Positions 32,233 through 41,304 of a stretch of DNA of 64,000 bases are shown here, in pieces. Origin of the DNA: Congregibacter brevis (GTDB lineage Bacteria > Pseudomonadota > Gammaproteobacteria > Pseudomonadales > Halieaceae); NCBI RefSeq assembly GCF_045689245.1, contig NZ_CP136865.1:3596001-3660000 (forward strand). The letters run 5' to 3'. A program made the translations under genes and the position numbers. The first letter of the stretch is position 1. Every line of letters starts with the position of its first letter. The notes below the pieces were generated by a model that saw only the letters and a list, made by a program, of their open reading frames with translations, searched no databases and had not been told where the DNA came from.

Positions 32233-33840
32233 ATGACTATTCTTCAGACTCGATACAACGCCAACGACGGGGATGCTCTAGACAATCAACGCGCAATGCG
32301 TAGTCAGGTTAAAGCCCTTCGCGAGTTGGTTTCAAAGATCAGCGAGGGTGGTGGTGAAGTAGCCCGGGAGCGCCATGTATCCCGAGGAAAGCTTCTGCCG
32401 CGAGAGCGCCTTGACGCGCTGTTAGATCCTGGAACCCCGTTCCTTGAGCTTTCTCAGCTAGCAGCCCACGGAGTCTATGAAGATGATGTACCGGGAGCTG
32501 GCATCATCACCGGTATCGGTCGTGTGAGCGGCCAGGAATGCATGGTCTTCATCAACGACGCCACGGTCAAAGGCGGTACCTACTATCCCCTAACGGTAAA
32601 GAAGCAAGCCCGCGCTCAAACTATCGCAGAACAGAATAATCTCCCCTGCCTTTATCTGGTCGATTCCGGCGGCGCATTCTTACCCATGCAGGACGAGGTC
32701 TTTCCTGATCGAGAGCACTTTGGCCACGCCTTCTACAATCAGGCGCGTATGTCCGCCCAGGGCATCCCACAGCTTGCCGCCGTACTGGGTAGCTGCACCG
32801 CGGGGGGAGCGTATATTCCAGCCATGGCAGACGAGTCGATCATCGTGCGTGAACAAGGAACAATTTTTCTTGGCGGACCACCACTAGTGAAGGCAGCCAC
32901 TGGCGAAATAGTGAGCGCAGAAGAACTGGGTGGAGCCGATGTTCACTGCCGCCAATCCGGTGTGACGGATCACTATGCGAACGACGACCGCCACGCCTTA
33001 GCACTGCTTCGCCAATCGGTGTCTAACCTCAATCGCATGAAAAGCGTGAACATCGAAGTTCGGGAACCCAAAGAGCCTCGTTATCCCGCGGCCGATTTGT
33101 ACGGCATCATCCCCGCGGATCGTCGCCAACCCTTTGATGTCCGTGAAGTCATCGCGCGCATTGTGGACGATTCAGCATTTGACGAATTCAAAGCGCTTTT
33201 TGGCGACACTCTTGTGTGCGGATTCGCGCGCCTCAATGGCTACCCCATCGGCATCGTCGCGAACAATGGCATCCTCTTCTCCGAGTCGGCAGTCAAGGGC
33301 GCACACTTCGTCGAGCTCTGTGCTCAGCGCAAAATCCCTTTGCTGTTTTTGCAAAACATCACCGGATTCATGGTGGGACGGGAATATGAGGCGGAAGGCA
33401 TCGCCCGTCACGGCGCGAAGATGGTACATGCGGTGGCCTGCGCGGACGTACCCAAATTTACCGTCGTTATCGGCGGCTCTTTTGGCGCAGGAAACTATGC
33501 AATGTGCGGCAGATCCTACGATCCCCGATTCATGTTTATGTGGCCTAACGCGCGCATCTCGGTAATGGGTGGAGAGCAGGCCGCGAGCGTTCTCGCCACG
33601 GTCAAGAAAGATCAGCTAGCGCGACGCAATGAAACTATGAGCGAGGAAGAAGAAGCTGAGTTCAAGCAGCCTATTCTTGACCGCTACGAGGAACAGGGGC
33701 ACCCCTTCTATGCCTCTGCACGCCTGTGGGACGACGGGGTTATCGATCCAATGGATACCCGCCAGGTCTTAGCCTTGGCATTGTCCGCGTCGCTTAACGC
33801 GCCAGTAACGGACTCACGCTTCGGCGTGTTCCGAATGTAG
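32233..33840 (+). CDS. liuB: Methylcrotonyl-CoA carboxylase carboxyltransferase (beta) subunit
   Basis: LiuB transfers CO2 from carboxybiotin on LiuD to 3-methylcrotonyl-CoA. The ATG at 32233 gives MTILQTRYNANDG... and 535 residues, the family length; longer in-frame starts overlap liuA and are unlikely. N- and C-terminal carboxyltransferase domains are both present: SGGAFLPMQDEVFPD with GSCTAGGAYIPAMADE, and NITGFMVGREYEAEGIARHGAKMVHA with GGSFGAGNYAMCGR. It lies 10 bases after liuA. Confidence 0.94.
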   Translation: MTILQTRYNANDGDALDNQRAMRSQVKALRELVSKISEGGGEVARERHVSRGKLLPRERLDALLDPGTPFLELSQLAAHGVYEDDVPGAGIITGIGRVSGQECMVFINDATVKGGTYYPLTVKKQARAQTIAEQNNLPCLYLVDSGGAFLPMQDEVFPDREHFGHAFYNQARMSAQGIPQLAAVLGSCTAGGAYIPAMADESIIVREQGTIFLGGPPLVKAATGEIVSAEELGGADVHCRQSGVTDHYANDDRHALALLRQSVSNLNRMKSVNIEVREPKEPRYPAADLYGIIPADRRQPFDVREVIARIVDDSAFDEFKALFGDTLVCGFARLNGYPIGIVANNGILFSESAVKGAHFVELCAQRKIPLLFLQNITGFMVGREYEAEGIARHGAKMVHAVACADVPKFTVVIGGSFGAGNYAMCGRSYDPRFMFMWPNARISVMGGEQAASVLATVKKDQLARRNETMSEEEEAEFKQPILDRYEEQGHPFYASARLWDDGVIDPMDTRQVLALALSASLNAPVTDSRFGVFRM

Positions 33841-33847
33841 GGTAAGG

Positions 33848-34660
33848 GTGATGACTGAAGACAAGCAGTCCCTCGTGCGCTGTTCGATCAGTGCAGACGG
33901 CGTCGCTCGGGTAAGCCTCAACCGTCCCGAGAAGCATAACGCCTTTGACGACGTCATGATCGCGCTCATGAAGACGCAGTTTGACGATCTGGCAAAGCGA
34001 GATGACGTGCGCGCTGTCATATTACAAGCCGAGGGGAAGAGCTTTTCCGCCGGTGCAGACCTCAATTACATGAAGCGCATGGCGGAGTTCGATTACGGCC
34101 ATAACCTCGACGACGCTCGCGCCCTGGCAACCATGCTGCAGACTTTGAAGACGCTTCCCCACCCAACGATAGCGCGCGTTCAAGGCAATGCTTTTGGCGG
34201 TGCCATCGGATTAATCAGCTGCTGTGACATAGCCATCGCAAGTGACGCAGCATTGTTTGGGCTTACGGAAACACGCATCGGTTTGATCCCCGCGACCATC
34301 GGGCCCCACGTGACGGAGGCCATCGGAGCCCGCTGGGCGAGACGTCTATTTCTGAGCGCGGAGCGCTTCGACGCCGTCCGCGCTCAAGAAATACAACTCA
34401 TTCATGAGTATTGCGATGCCGCAGTGCTGGATCAGCGTATCGATGAAGTAGTGACAGCGCTGCTGCAAAACGGTCCAGAAGCGATGCGCGCGGCAAAAGT
34501 ACTTGTCCGCGATATTACCGGCAAGCCCGTCGACTCGCAGATGATTGATGATACCAGTGCACGCATTGCTCATCTCCGTGTATCTAGCGAGGGACAAGAA
34601 GGTTTGCAGGCATTTCTCCATAAGCGTCCACCTAGTTGGGCCCCAGGGAGCACAAAGTAA
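33848..34660 (+). CDS. liuC: Methylglutaconyl-CoA hydratase
   Basis: LiuC hydrates 3-methylglutaconyl-CoA to HMG-CoA. It is an enoyl-CoA hydratase/crotonase-fold protein of 270 residues with RPEKHNAF, the oxyanion-hole segments GKSFSAGADLNYM and RVQGNAFGGAIGLISCCDIAIAS, and the ETRIGLIPATIGP helix. The start is either the GTG at 33848 or the adjacent ATG at 33851, which is perhaps more likely. The gene lies 7 bases after liuB and its stop overlaps the liuD ATG as TAATG. Confidence 0.92.
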   Translation: MMTEDKQSLVRCSISADGVARVSLNRPEKHNAFDDVMIALMKTQFDDLAKRDDVRAVILQAEGKSFSAGADLNYMKRMAEFDYGHNLDDARALATMLQTLKTLPHPTIARVQGNAFGGAIGLISCCDIAIASDAALFGLTETRIGLIPATIGPHVTEAIGARWARRLFLSAERFDAVRAQEIQLIHEYCDAAVLDQRIDEVVTALLQNGPEAMRAAKVLVRDITGKPVDSQMIDDTSARIAHLRVSSEGQEGLQAFLHKRPPSWAPGSTK

Positions 34661-36657
34661 TGTTCAACAGAATACTCATAGCCAATCGTGGTGAAATAGC
34701 CTGTCGCGTGATCCATACAGCCAGAGCGCTTGGCATACGTACCGTCGCGGTTTACTCCGACGCCGACAGAAATGCACTGCATGTGCAGCTAGCCGATCAA
34801 GCCGTGCACATCGGCGAATCAGCGGCGACGCTGTCTTATATTGATCAAGACAAAATCCTCAAGGCGGCACAGGAAACCTCCAGTGAGGCGATACATCCAG
34901 GCTACGGGTTTCTTTCAGAAAACGCAGGATTTGCCCGTGCCTGTGAAGCTGCAGGCATTGCATTCATCGGACCGAGTGCGTCAGCTATTGAGTCAATGGG
35001 ATCGAAGTCTCGCGCCAAGAGCATCATGGGAGAAGCGGGCGTACCGTTGATCCCCGGCTACCACGGTGATGACCAAAGTGACGAGGTCCTTCGTAAAGAA
35101 GCGGACGCTATGGGCTATCCCGTGCTACTCAAGGCCACTGCCGGCGGCGGTGGCAAGGGTATGCGCGCTGTTCAGAGCGCAGATGAGTTCACTGAGGCCC
35201 TGACTGCGGCGCGACGGGAGTCCAGTGCAAGTTTCGGCGATGACCGCATGCTTATCGAGAAGCTGATTCAACGGCCGCGCCATGTTGAAGTGCAGGTATT
35301 TTGTGACGGTCACGGCAACGGCGTTTATCTGGCAGAACGAGATTGCTCGATTCAACGCCGCCATCAAAAAGTTATCGAGGAGGCGCCTGCACCGGGTCTT
35401 TCTGATGACCTTAGACGCGCTATGGGTGAGGCTGCTGTGGATGCCGCTCGAGCCATCGACTATTTGGGCGCGGGTACCGTCGAGTTTTTGCTCGATGCCT
35501 CCGGACAGTTTTTCTTTATGGAAATGAATACGCGCCTGCAGGTCGAACACCCCGTAACCGAAATGATCACAGGTCAGGACCTCGTAGAGTGGCAACTTCG
35601 CGTCGCCGCTGGAGACCCTCTCCCCCTTAAGCAAAGTGACATCCGCGTCGATGGCCATGCGATGGAGGCGCGTATTTATGCTGAGGACACGGAACAAGGC
35701 TTTCTTCCCTCTACTGGCGTTATCAACTATCTGCGCTTGCCGCCGGAGGGCCCTTCCTTGCGTATCGATACAGGGGTAATCGAGGGCAGTGAGATAAGCC
35801 CTTACTACGACCCGATGATTGCAAAGCTCATCGTCCACGGTGACACCCGTGAAGAAGCCCGTCGCCGTCTAACCAGTGCGCTCAGTGCTTTCCGCGTAGC
35901 CGGACCCGCCAGTAACATTGCGTTTCTGTACAACATTGCATCCCTACCTGCCTTTGCACACTGCGACCTCGACACGCATTTTATTGAACGGCATAACGAA
36001 GACCTGTTTCGAGCTCCCCCGGCGCAGAAGAATCGTGATCTGGCAGCTGCAGCGTTATCGCTCCTGTCCCTCAGACAGAAGGCCAATCAAAGTCCGGGGA
36101 ACGATCGATTCTCGCCCTGGGCGGACAGCCGAGGCTGGCGCATGAACACGCCTCATAGCCAGCGTTTTGATGTGCTTTGTCATGGAGAGGAGTATCTGGT
36201 GGAGCTAGTGGATCGCGGTGAGTATCTCGAACTGCTGCTGGACGACGAAACGGCGACGATTCGCGGGAACCTGCAAGATGACGTACTCATGCTGGAGCTC
36301 GATGGCCACCGCTACCGCGGAAGCTTTGCCCGAGAAGACGGTGAGTACACCGTGTTCTGGGACGACGGAGCGTTTCACTTTGCCGAGAAACAACTCACGA
36401 TTTTGGATTCCAGTGCCGCAGCCGCTGGCGACGGCGATTTTGGCGCGCCTATGCATGGAACAGTAGTAGCGCTCCTCGTCGAGCCAGGAACCGACGTTAG
36501 CGCTGGCGACCCTGTTGTTGTGATAGAGGCGATGAAGATGGAGCAAACCCTCCGAGCGCCCTCGGCAGGTAAGGTAAAGGGATTCCGATTTAGCCCTGGT
36601 GACCTCGTCGACCGCGGCGCAAGCTTGGTAGATTTTGTGGCTGAGAGTGGGCAATGA
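34660..36657 (+). CDS. liuD: Methylcrotonyl-CoA carboxylase biotin-containing (alpha) subunit
   Basis: LiuD carries the biotin carboxylase and the biotin carboxyl carrier domain of the MCC complex. The ATG at 34660 (MFNRILIANRGEIACRVI, 665 residues) overlaps the liuC stop; the upstream in-frame start is rejected. The ATP-grasp signatures are KATAGGGGKGMR and RDCSIQRRHQKVIEEAPAP with EMNTRLQVEHPVTE. The biotin attachment site is EAMKMEQTLRAP near the C-terminus. It depends on BirA, encoded just upstream on the opposite strand. Confidence 0.95.
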   Translation: MFNRILIANRGEIACRVIHTARALGIRTVAVYSDADRNALHVQLADQAVHIGESAATLSYIDQDKILKAAQETSSEAIHPGYGFLSENAGFARACEAAGIAFIGPSASAIESMGSKSRAKSIMGEAGVPLIPGYHGDDQSDEVLRKEADAMGYPVLLKATAGGGGKGMRAVQSADEFTEALTAARRESSASFGDDRMLIEKLIQRPRHVEVQVFCDGHGNGVYLAERDCSIQRRHQKVIEEAPAPGLSDDLRRAMGEAAVDAARAIDYLGAGTVEFLLDASGQFFFMEMNTRLQVEHPVTEMITGQDLVEWQLRVAAGDPLPLKQSDIRVDGHAMEARIYAEDTEQGFLPSTGVINYLRLPPEGPSLRIDTGVIEGSEISPYYDPMIAKLIVHGDTREEARRRLTSALSAFRVAGPASNIAFLYNIASLPAFAHCDLDTHFIERHNEDLFRAPPAQKNRDLAAAALSLLSLRQKANQSPGNDRFSPWADSRGWRMNTPHSQRFDVLCHGEEYLVELVDRGEYLELLLDDETATIRGNLQDDVLMLELDGHRYRGSFAREDGEYTVFWDDGAFHFAEKQLTILDSSAAAAGDGDFGAPMHGTVVALLVEPGTDVSAGDPVVVIEAMKMEQTLRAPSAGKVKGFRFSPGDLVDRGASLVDFVAESGQ

Positions 36658-37562
36658 CTGAGTCCTTCGCATATCCCAAATCTGTTTCCATTGTAGAAGT
36701 CGGCCCACGGGACGGACTTCAAAACGAAAGCACGCCACTGTCTACGCAGGATAAAGTTGAACTGGTTGAGGGTCTGGCTAATGCAGGGCTACGCTATGTA
36801 GAAACGGGCAGTTTTGTGAATCCTCGCTGGATCCCGCAAATGGCCGATAGTGGGGAGGTTTTCCAGCGAATATCGCGCTTACCCGGCGTCACCTACGCAG
36901 CGCTCACACCAAATATGAAAGGCTTTGAGCGAGCCATGAAGGCGGGCGCCAGTGAAGTTGCGGTGTTTGCCGCGGCCTCAGAGTCCTTTTCCCAGCGAAA
37001 CATCAATTGCTCCATTAGTGAAAGTATCGACCGTTTCCATCCGGTGATGGAGGCTGCCGACGCGGCCGGCATCGCCGTACGAGGCTACGTATCCTGTGTG
37101 CTTGGTTGCCCCTACGAGGGCGAGATCCAAGCTCAGGCAGTGCTTGAGGTATCCCAAGCGTTGCTGGATATGGGCTGCTACGAGGTTTCCCTAGGAGACA
37201 CTATTGGCACCGGGACACCGGGGTCCATGGATCGCTTGTTAAATGTGCTTGTTCCCGAACTCACTCCCGGCAAACTCGCGCTGCACTGCCACAACAGCTA
37301 CGGACAGGCCCTCGCAAACATCCTAGTAGGTCTGCAACATGGGATCAGTCGCATCGACAGCTCTGTTGCAGGACTGGGCGGCTGCCCCTATGCAACGGGC
37401 GCAAGTGGAAACGTTGCCACCGAGGACGTTGTCTATATGCTTCAGGGTCTGGATATAGAGACCGGCGTCGATCTCGACGCGCTGATCGCAGTAGGGGCCG
37501 ATTGTTGTAAAAAGCTGGAAAGAAGCACCCAGTCTGCCGTAGCGCAGGCACGAGCCGCTTAA
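36654..37562 (+). CDS. liuE: Hydroxymethylglutaryl-CoA lyase
   Basis: LiuE cleaves HMG-CoA to acetoacetate and acetyl-CoA, the last step of this leucine branch. The 302-residue TIM-barrel protein has the N-terminal VEVGPRDGLQNE with the metal-binding Asp, the HCHNSYGQALAN metal site and the glycine-rich loop SVAGLGGCPYATGASGNVATED that carries the catalytic Cys. The ATG overlaps the liuD stop by 4 bases. No acetoacetate CoA-transferase gene follows, so acetoacetate must be used by enzymes encoded elsewhere. Confidence 0.95.
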   Translation: MTESFAYPKSVSIVEVGPRDGLQNESTPLSTQDKVELVEGLANAGLRYVETGSFVNPRWIPQMADSGEVFQRISRLPGVTYAALTPNMKGFERAMKAGASEVAVFAAASESFSQRNINCSISESIDRFHPVMEAADAAGIAVRGYVSCVLGCPYEGEIQAQAVLEVSQALLDMGCYEVSLGDTIGTGTPGSMDRLLNVLVPELTPGKLALHCHNSYGQALANILVGLQHGISRIDSSVAGLGGCPYATGASGNVATEDVVYMLQGLDIETGVDLDALIAVGADCCKKLERSTQSAVAQARAA

Positions 37563-37608
37563 GCGCCGAAATACTGTATCCCCACAGCTCTGTGTTAACG
37601 TTTATGAC

Positions 37609-38037
37609 GTGATCACGCATCCGGATACAGACCCGCTTAAACTCCGCAACCTAGCGGCGATTCTCGCCACCCTATCGGGAGCGAGTCAGTGCCTTTCGCT
37701 GTGGCTTTTACCCACTAGCCCCACACTGCTGGTCATTGCCCTGATGGGCACTTTCTACCTTGTACTTGGTCTGGGACTGTTTGGGATCTCGCGGTTTTCG
37801 CTGTTTCTCGCTATCACGCTACTCCCTCTTCGCGGTTGGTTCGGAATTTATCCCCTCGACATACCGGCTTGGGAGCTTCTGCGCGTTGCCTCCGATATCA
37901 CGATAGCGCTACTTTGCGTTCCTCCGCTTTGGGCATCACTACACCCGCAACACCAGAAAATTGAACCCGGCATGCGAGCCCATGCTGACAACTCCGATGT
38001 TCTGGAGCCCGATAAATCCGGAGTGGAGAATGCCTGA
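37609..38037 (+). CDS. Small integral membrane protein of unknown function
   Basis: Family not recognised. The 142 residues (GTG start) contain four hydrophobic stretches at about 15-35, 38-58, 59-76 and 85-107, then a polar C-terminal tail. It lies 46 bases after liuE. Its last 8 bases overlap the start of the antiporter gene, and the overlap plus its membrane nature suggest the two are expressed together; a role with the antiporter is inference. The start is uncertain. Confidence 0.6.
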   Translation: MITHPDTDPLKLRNLAAILATLSGASQCLSLWLLPTSPTLLVIALMGTFYLVLGLGLFGISRFSLFLAITLLPLRGWFGIYPLDIPAWELLRVASDITIALLCVPPLWASLHPQHQKIEPGMRAHADNSDVLEPDKSGVENA

Positions 38038-39631
38038 CCCATTGTTAATCATCGTCGCCTTGCTATGCGGTATGGCGAGCAGAGCCGTCGGAATGCCAGC
38101 GCTTATAGGTTATCTTGCCGCAGGCTTTGTTCTTCACGAGCTCGACGTTGATGGCGGAGAGATGCTCCAAACTCTGTCAGAGATGGGTATCACGCTTCTA
38201 TTGTTCAGTATTGGCCTAAAGCTGCAAATCCGGGATCTCCTGTTGCCACGGATTTGGGGGACAACCGTCGTCCATATGCTGGCTACCCAGCTTGCCGTTC
38301 TTGGTGTGCTTAGTCTCGCGCAGCATCTACTGCCAAGCCTGGGACTGTCCATCACGGTCAACTTGATTATTGCCTTTGCTTTCAGCTTCTCCAGTACGGT
38401 TTTCGTTATTCAGATCATGCAGGAACGGGGTGAGATGGCATCCCGACACGCCAACCTCGCTATCGGCGTGTTGATCATTCAGGATCTCGCGGCGGTGCTG
38501 TTTCTTGCCGCATCCACGGGCAAAGTGCCTGAACTTTCAGCACTTTGGCTACTCCTTCTTCTGCCCGCACGGCGCCCAATTCTGCGTTTGCTCAGCCTCG
38601 CGGGACACGGCGAGTTGTTCACGCTTGCAGGCTTCGCCCTCGCTATTCTGGGCGCGCAAGTGTTTGACAGTGTGGGGATAAAAGGCGATTTGGGAGCGCT
38701 TCTTATCGGCGTATTGTTGGCGGGAGAACAAAAGGGTAAGGAGCTGGCGAGGAACCTGTTGTACTTTAAGGACCTCTTCCTCGTGGGTTTCTTTTTGTCT
38801 ATTGGCCTGAGCGGCTGGCCGTCACCCAGCCTGATGATCCTCGCCTTGATCCTGGGCGGTATGGCCCTACTAAAGCCGCTACTCTACTTCCCTCTGTTTA
38901 CGCGATTTCACGTTGCACCGCGAACCGCCCTCCTCGCGTCGAATAGTCTGGCGAACCACAGCGAGTTTGGCCTTATTGTGATCGCCGTGGCAGCGACTCA
39001 GGGCTGGGTGGGGCCAGAGTGGAGTGGGGCTATGTCTATCGCGATTGCGGTGAGCTTTGTGGTGTCTTCTCCCCTCAATCATCTATCGCATAGTTTGTAT
39101 CGACGGCATCGCGTGCGCCTGCTGCGTCACGAATCCCCCATGGTTCGCGCCCAGCGCCCAGACACTCGCGATGTCCGGGTCTTGATACTGGGAATGGGAA
39201 ATATCGGCACCGGCGCCTACGAGGCGATTGCCCGTAGTTATGGACGCCAAGTCTTGGGTATCGACGATAACGATCGCAAACTTACGCAGCACATGGCTAT
39301 GCACCGACGTGTTGCAGCCGCCGATGCGAGTGATCCGGATTTCTGGCACCGCATTGCCTTGGATGAACTGGAATTGGTAATGCTGGCCCTCACTAACCAT
39401 CAGGAGAATATGCTGGTGGCGGACCTCCTTCGAGGGATGGGCTACAAGGGACGTATTGCGGCCGTAGTGCGATTTGACGAAGAAGCAACAGCCCTTGAGG
39501 CCAAGGGTATCTCGGCGTTCAATCTCTATGCTCAGGCGGGAGAAGGCTTCGCGGCTCACGCTGCGCGGGGCTTACGGGAAAGAAGACAAGACGGCCGTGG
39601 TGATAAAGAGGCCTCTGAACAGAACACTTAG
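38030..39631 (+). CDS. CPA2-family monovalent cation:proton antiporter with TrkA-N domain
   Basis: This is an inner-membrane K+ or Na+/H+ exchanger of the KefB/C type. The ATG at 38030 (MPDPLLIIVALLCGMASRAVG, 533 residues) has GGAG 6 bases upstream; a longer frame from 37961 only overlaps the previous gene. About 10-12 membrane segments cover residues 1-360, with PALIGYLAAGFVLHEL and VLIIQDLAAVLFLA (the ion-exchange Asp in QDLAAV). A cytoplasmic Rossmann domain follows: VLILGMGNIGTGAYEAIARSYGRQVLGIDDN. KefB/C glutathione-binding features are not evident. The substrate ion is undecided. Confidence 0.88.
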   Translation: MPDPLLIIVALLCGMASRAVGMPALIGYLAAGFVLHELDVDGGEMLQTLSEMGITLLLFSIGLKLQIRDLLLPRIWGTTVVHMLATQLAVLGVLSLAQHLLPSLGLSITVNLIIAFAFSFSSTVFVIQIMQERGEMASRHANLAIGVLIIQDLAAVLFLAASTGKVPELSALWLLLLLPARRPILRLLSLAGHGELFTLAGFALAILGAQVFDSVGIKGDLGALLIGVLLAGEQKGKELARNLLYFKDLFLVGFFLSIGLSGWPSPSLMILALILGGMALLKPLLYFPLFTRFHVAPRTALLASNSLANHSEFGLIVIAVAATQGWVGPEWSGAMSIAIAVSFVVSSPLNHLSHSLYRRHRVRLLRHESPMVRAQRPDTRDVRVLILGMGNIGTGAYEAIARSYGRQVLGIDDNDRKLTQHMAMHRRVAAADASDPDFWHRIALDELELVMLALTNHQENMLVADLLRGMGYKGRIAAVVRFDEEATALEAKGISAFNLYAQAGEGFAAHAARGLRERRQDGRGDKEASEQNT

Positions 39632-39685
39632 GCTACACGTAGACTTTCCTTAGCGCGTAGGCAATCATTGGCGGCTCGACACCGA

Positions 39686-40933
39686 TTATCCCTCTATTAC
39701 CTGATCCCCCAATCGGTTCTCTACGCTTCCCCGACGCCAAAACATAGCGAAGATAAATACTAGATTTAGCGTCAGATACGCAGCACTAGCATTCGCAAAA
39801 CTGCCACCACCTAGACTCAGAAAGACTCCAAAATAACCGCACACCACTCTCAGCATGTCCTGCGCAAAGCTAGTTTTAGGCGAGCCGCCTTCTAACCAGT
39901 GAGCTGTGCATACCGTCGTCCAGAGCATCGCTATCACCAGCACAACACCGACGGTGTAACTCTCAACAGCGCCTGCTTGAAGATATCCAAGCAACGCGAC
40001 CACAGCCACCAGCTGGAACAGCGCATAGACCCTCACCAAGCCATGAGTGGGAGGATCAAAGCGTTCGAACTCTTCCAGAGACGACTTCTTCCTTGGATAG
40101 CGCGCGTCCACATCCTCTGGCCTCCACCCATTCGGTGCTATCCACACATACAATTTGTCGCGCCAACGCTTTGCCCTCCAGCTATCTCGAAACATATCGG
40201 TATAGATATGGGTTAGAGCGCGAAGCGGGTTAAAACTGCGCAGGGCACCTCGAATGCCATACACGGGGGGATCCGTATCAAGCTCCTCCTGAAAGGTGCC
40301 AAAGATGCGGTCCCAGAGGATAAAAAGGCCACCATAGTTACGGTCTAGGTAGCGATCATTTTGCGCGTGATGGACACGGTGGTTAGATGGAGTCACAAAA
40401 ACCCATTCATACCAGCCAAGTTTGCCCACATGTTCCGTATGAACCCAAAACTGATAAATGAGGTTGAGTGAACCAACGGTAACGATGACTTCCGCCGGTA
40501 TCCCCAGCGCAAACATGGGCAAATAGAAAACCCACCCGAGCAGGAACCCCGAGCTGGTTTGCCGCAGAGCGGTAGACAGGTTGTAATCCTCGCTCTGATG
40601 GTGAGCGACGTGGGCTGCCCACAAAATAGTCCTCTCATGGCCCATGCGGTGCAGCCAGTAATAACAAAAATCGTAGAGAATCGTGGCCAACACCCAGGTC
40701 CAAAGGCTTTGGCTGCTCATCAGGGAGAGAGAAAAATACTCAGTAGTGAGGTGATAGAAATATCCACCAAGACCTAAGGTTATGAACTTTCTTGCCTGAC
40801 TGAGTGTTCCCAGAAACAGACTGCCTACGGCATCGTTCACACGGTAGGTGTTCCGGCCCACGCGAAAACCCCAGACCAACTCAAACAACATGGCTAGAAT
40901 GAAGAGCGGAACGGCGTAAACAACTAGGTCCAT
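39686..40933 (-). CDS. Sterol desaturase / fatty-acid hydroxylase family membrane protein
   Basis: This is a diiron membrane oxygenase of the ERG3/alkylglycerol-monooxygenase type. The 415 residues show at least eight hydrophobic segments and the three histidine boxes HRMGHE, HVAHHQ and NHRVHH, with another conserved His in the IYQFWVHTEHVG segment. Such enzymes use O2 and act on lipid substrates in the membrane; bacterial members are known in lipid hydroxylation and ether-lipid cleavage. The C-terminal third (residues about 290-415) is an extra membrane domain. It is 28 bases from the DUF465 gene upstream on the same strand. The substrate cannot be named. Confidence 0.85.
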   Translation of the reverse strand: MDLVVYAVPLFILAMLFELVWGFRVGRNTYRVNDAVGSLFLGTLSQARKFITLGLGGYFYHLTTEYFSLSLMSSQSLWTWVLATILYDFCYYWLHRMGHERTILWAAHVAHHQSEDYNLSTALRQTSSGFLLGWVFYLPMFALGIPAEVIVTVGSLNLIYQFWVHTEHVGKLGWYEWVFVTPSNHRVHHAQNDRYLDRNYGGLFILWDRIFGTFQEELDTDPPVYGIRGALRSFNPLRALTHIYTDMFRDSWRAKRWRDKLYVWIAPNGWRPEDVDARYPRKKSSLEEFERFDPPTHGLVRVYALFQLVAVVALLGYLQAGAVESYTVGVVLVIAMLWTTVCTAHWLEGGSPKTSFAQDMLRVVCGYFGVFLSLGGGSFANASAAYLTLNLVFIFAMFWRRGSVENRLGDQVIEG

Positions 40934-40961
40934 GGCGCAGCAGTCGACTCGGCGGGCGCGG

Positions 40962-41207
40962 TTAAGCGTCGAGGTCCGGAATCATGTCATCCTTTAAAAG
41001 AGCAATAGTATCTTTGAGGCGCAGCTTCTCTTTCTTCAACCGCTGTAAAAGAATCTGATTCTGATAGGGATAGAGCTGCATTTCCGCGATCCGAGTATCC
41101 AAGGCACGGTGACGGGTTTGCAGCTGTAAAAGCCGCATCGCCGGCGTTAAAACCTCGTTTGCGGCTTCTGCGTCAGCGTCTGGTTCTTTGCCCGGTGGCC
41201 AGTTCAT
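40962..41207 (-). CDS. Small DUF465/YdcH-like coiled-coil protein
   Basis: An 81-residue protein from the ATG at 41207 (MNWPPGKEPDADAEA); the longer frame to 41330 would overlap cysQ and adds a non-conserved stretch. Residues 27-78 carry the DUF465 pattern: LQTRHRALDTRIAEMQLYPYQNQILLQRLKKEKLRLKDTIALL, an antiparallel helical hairpin. Family members are short, of unknown function. The N-terminal 20 residues are acidic and specific to this protein. Confidence 0.75.
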   Translation of the reverse strand: MNWPPGKEPDADAEAANEVLTPAMRLLQLQTRHRALDTRIAEMQLYPYQNQILLQRLKKEKLRLKDTIALLKDDMIPDLDA

Positions 41208-41304
41208 GTACTGGGTTTCTCGCCTTGAATCACTCTGCGAAGAGAGTACGAACGATAACCGCGCCCTCGCTCGCAAACAAGACCTCTGTGACCCCTCAAA
41301 GCAC

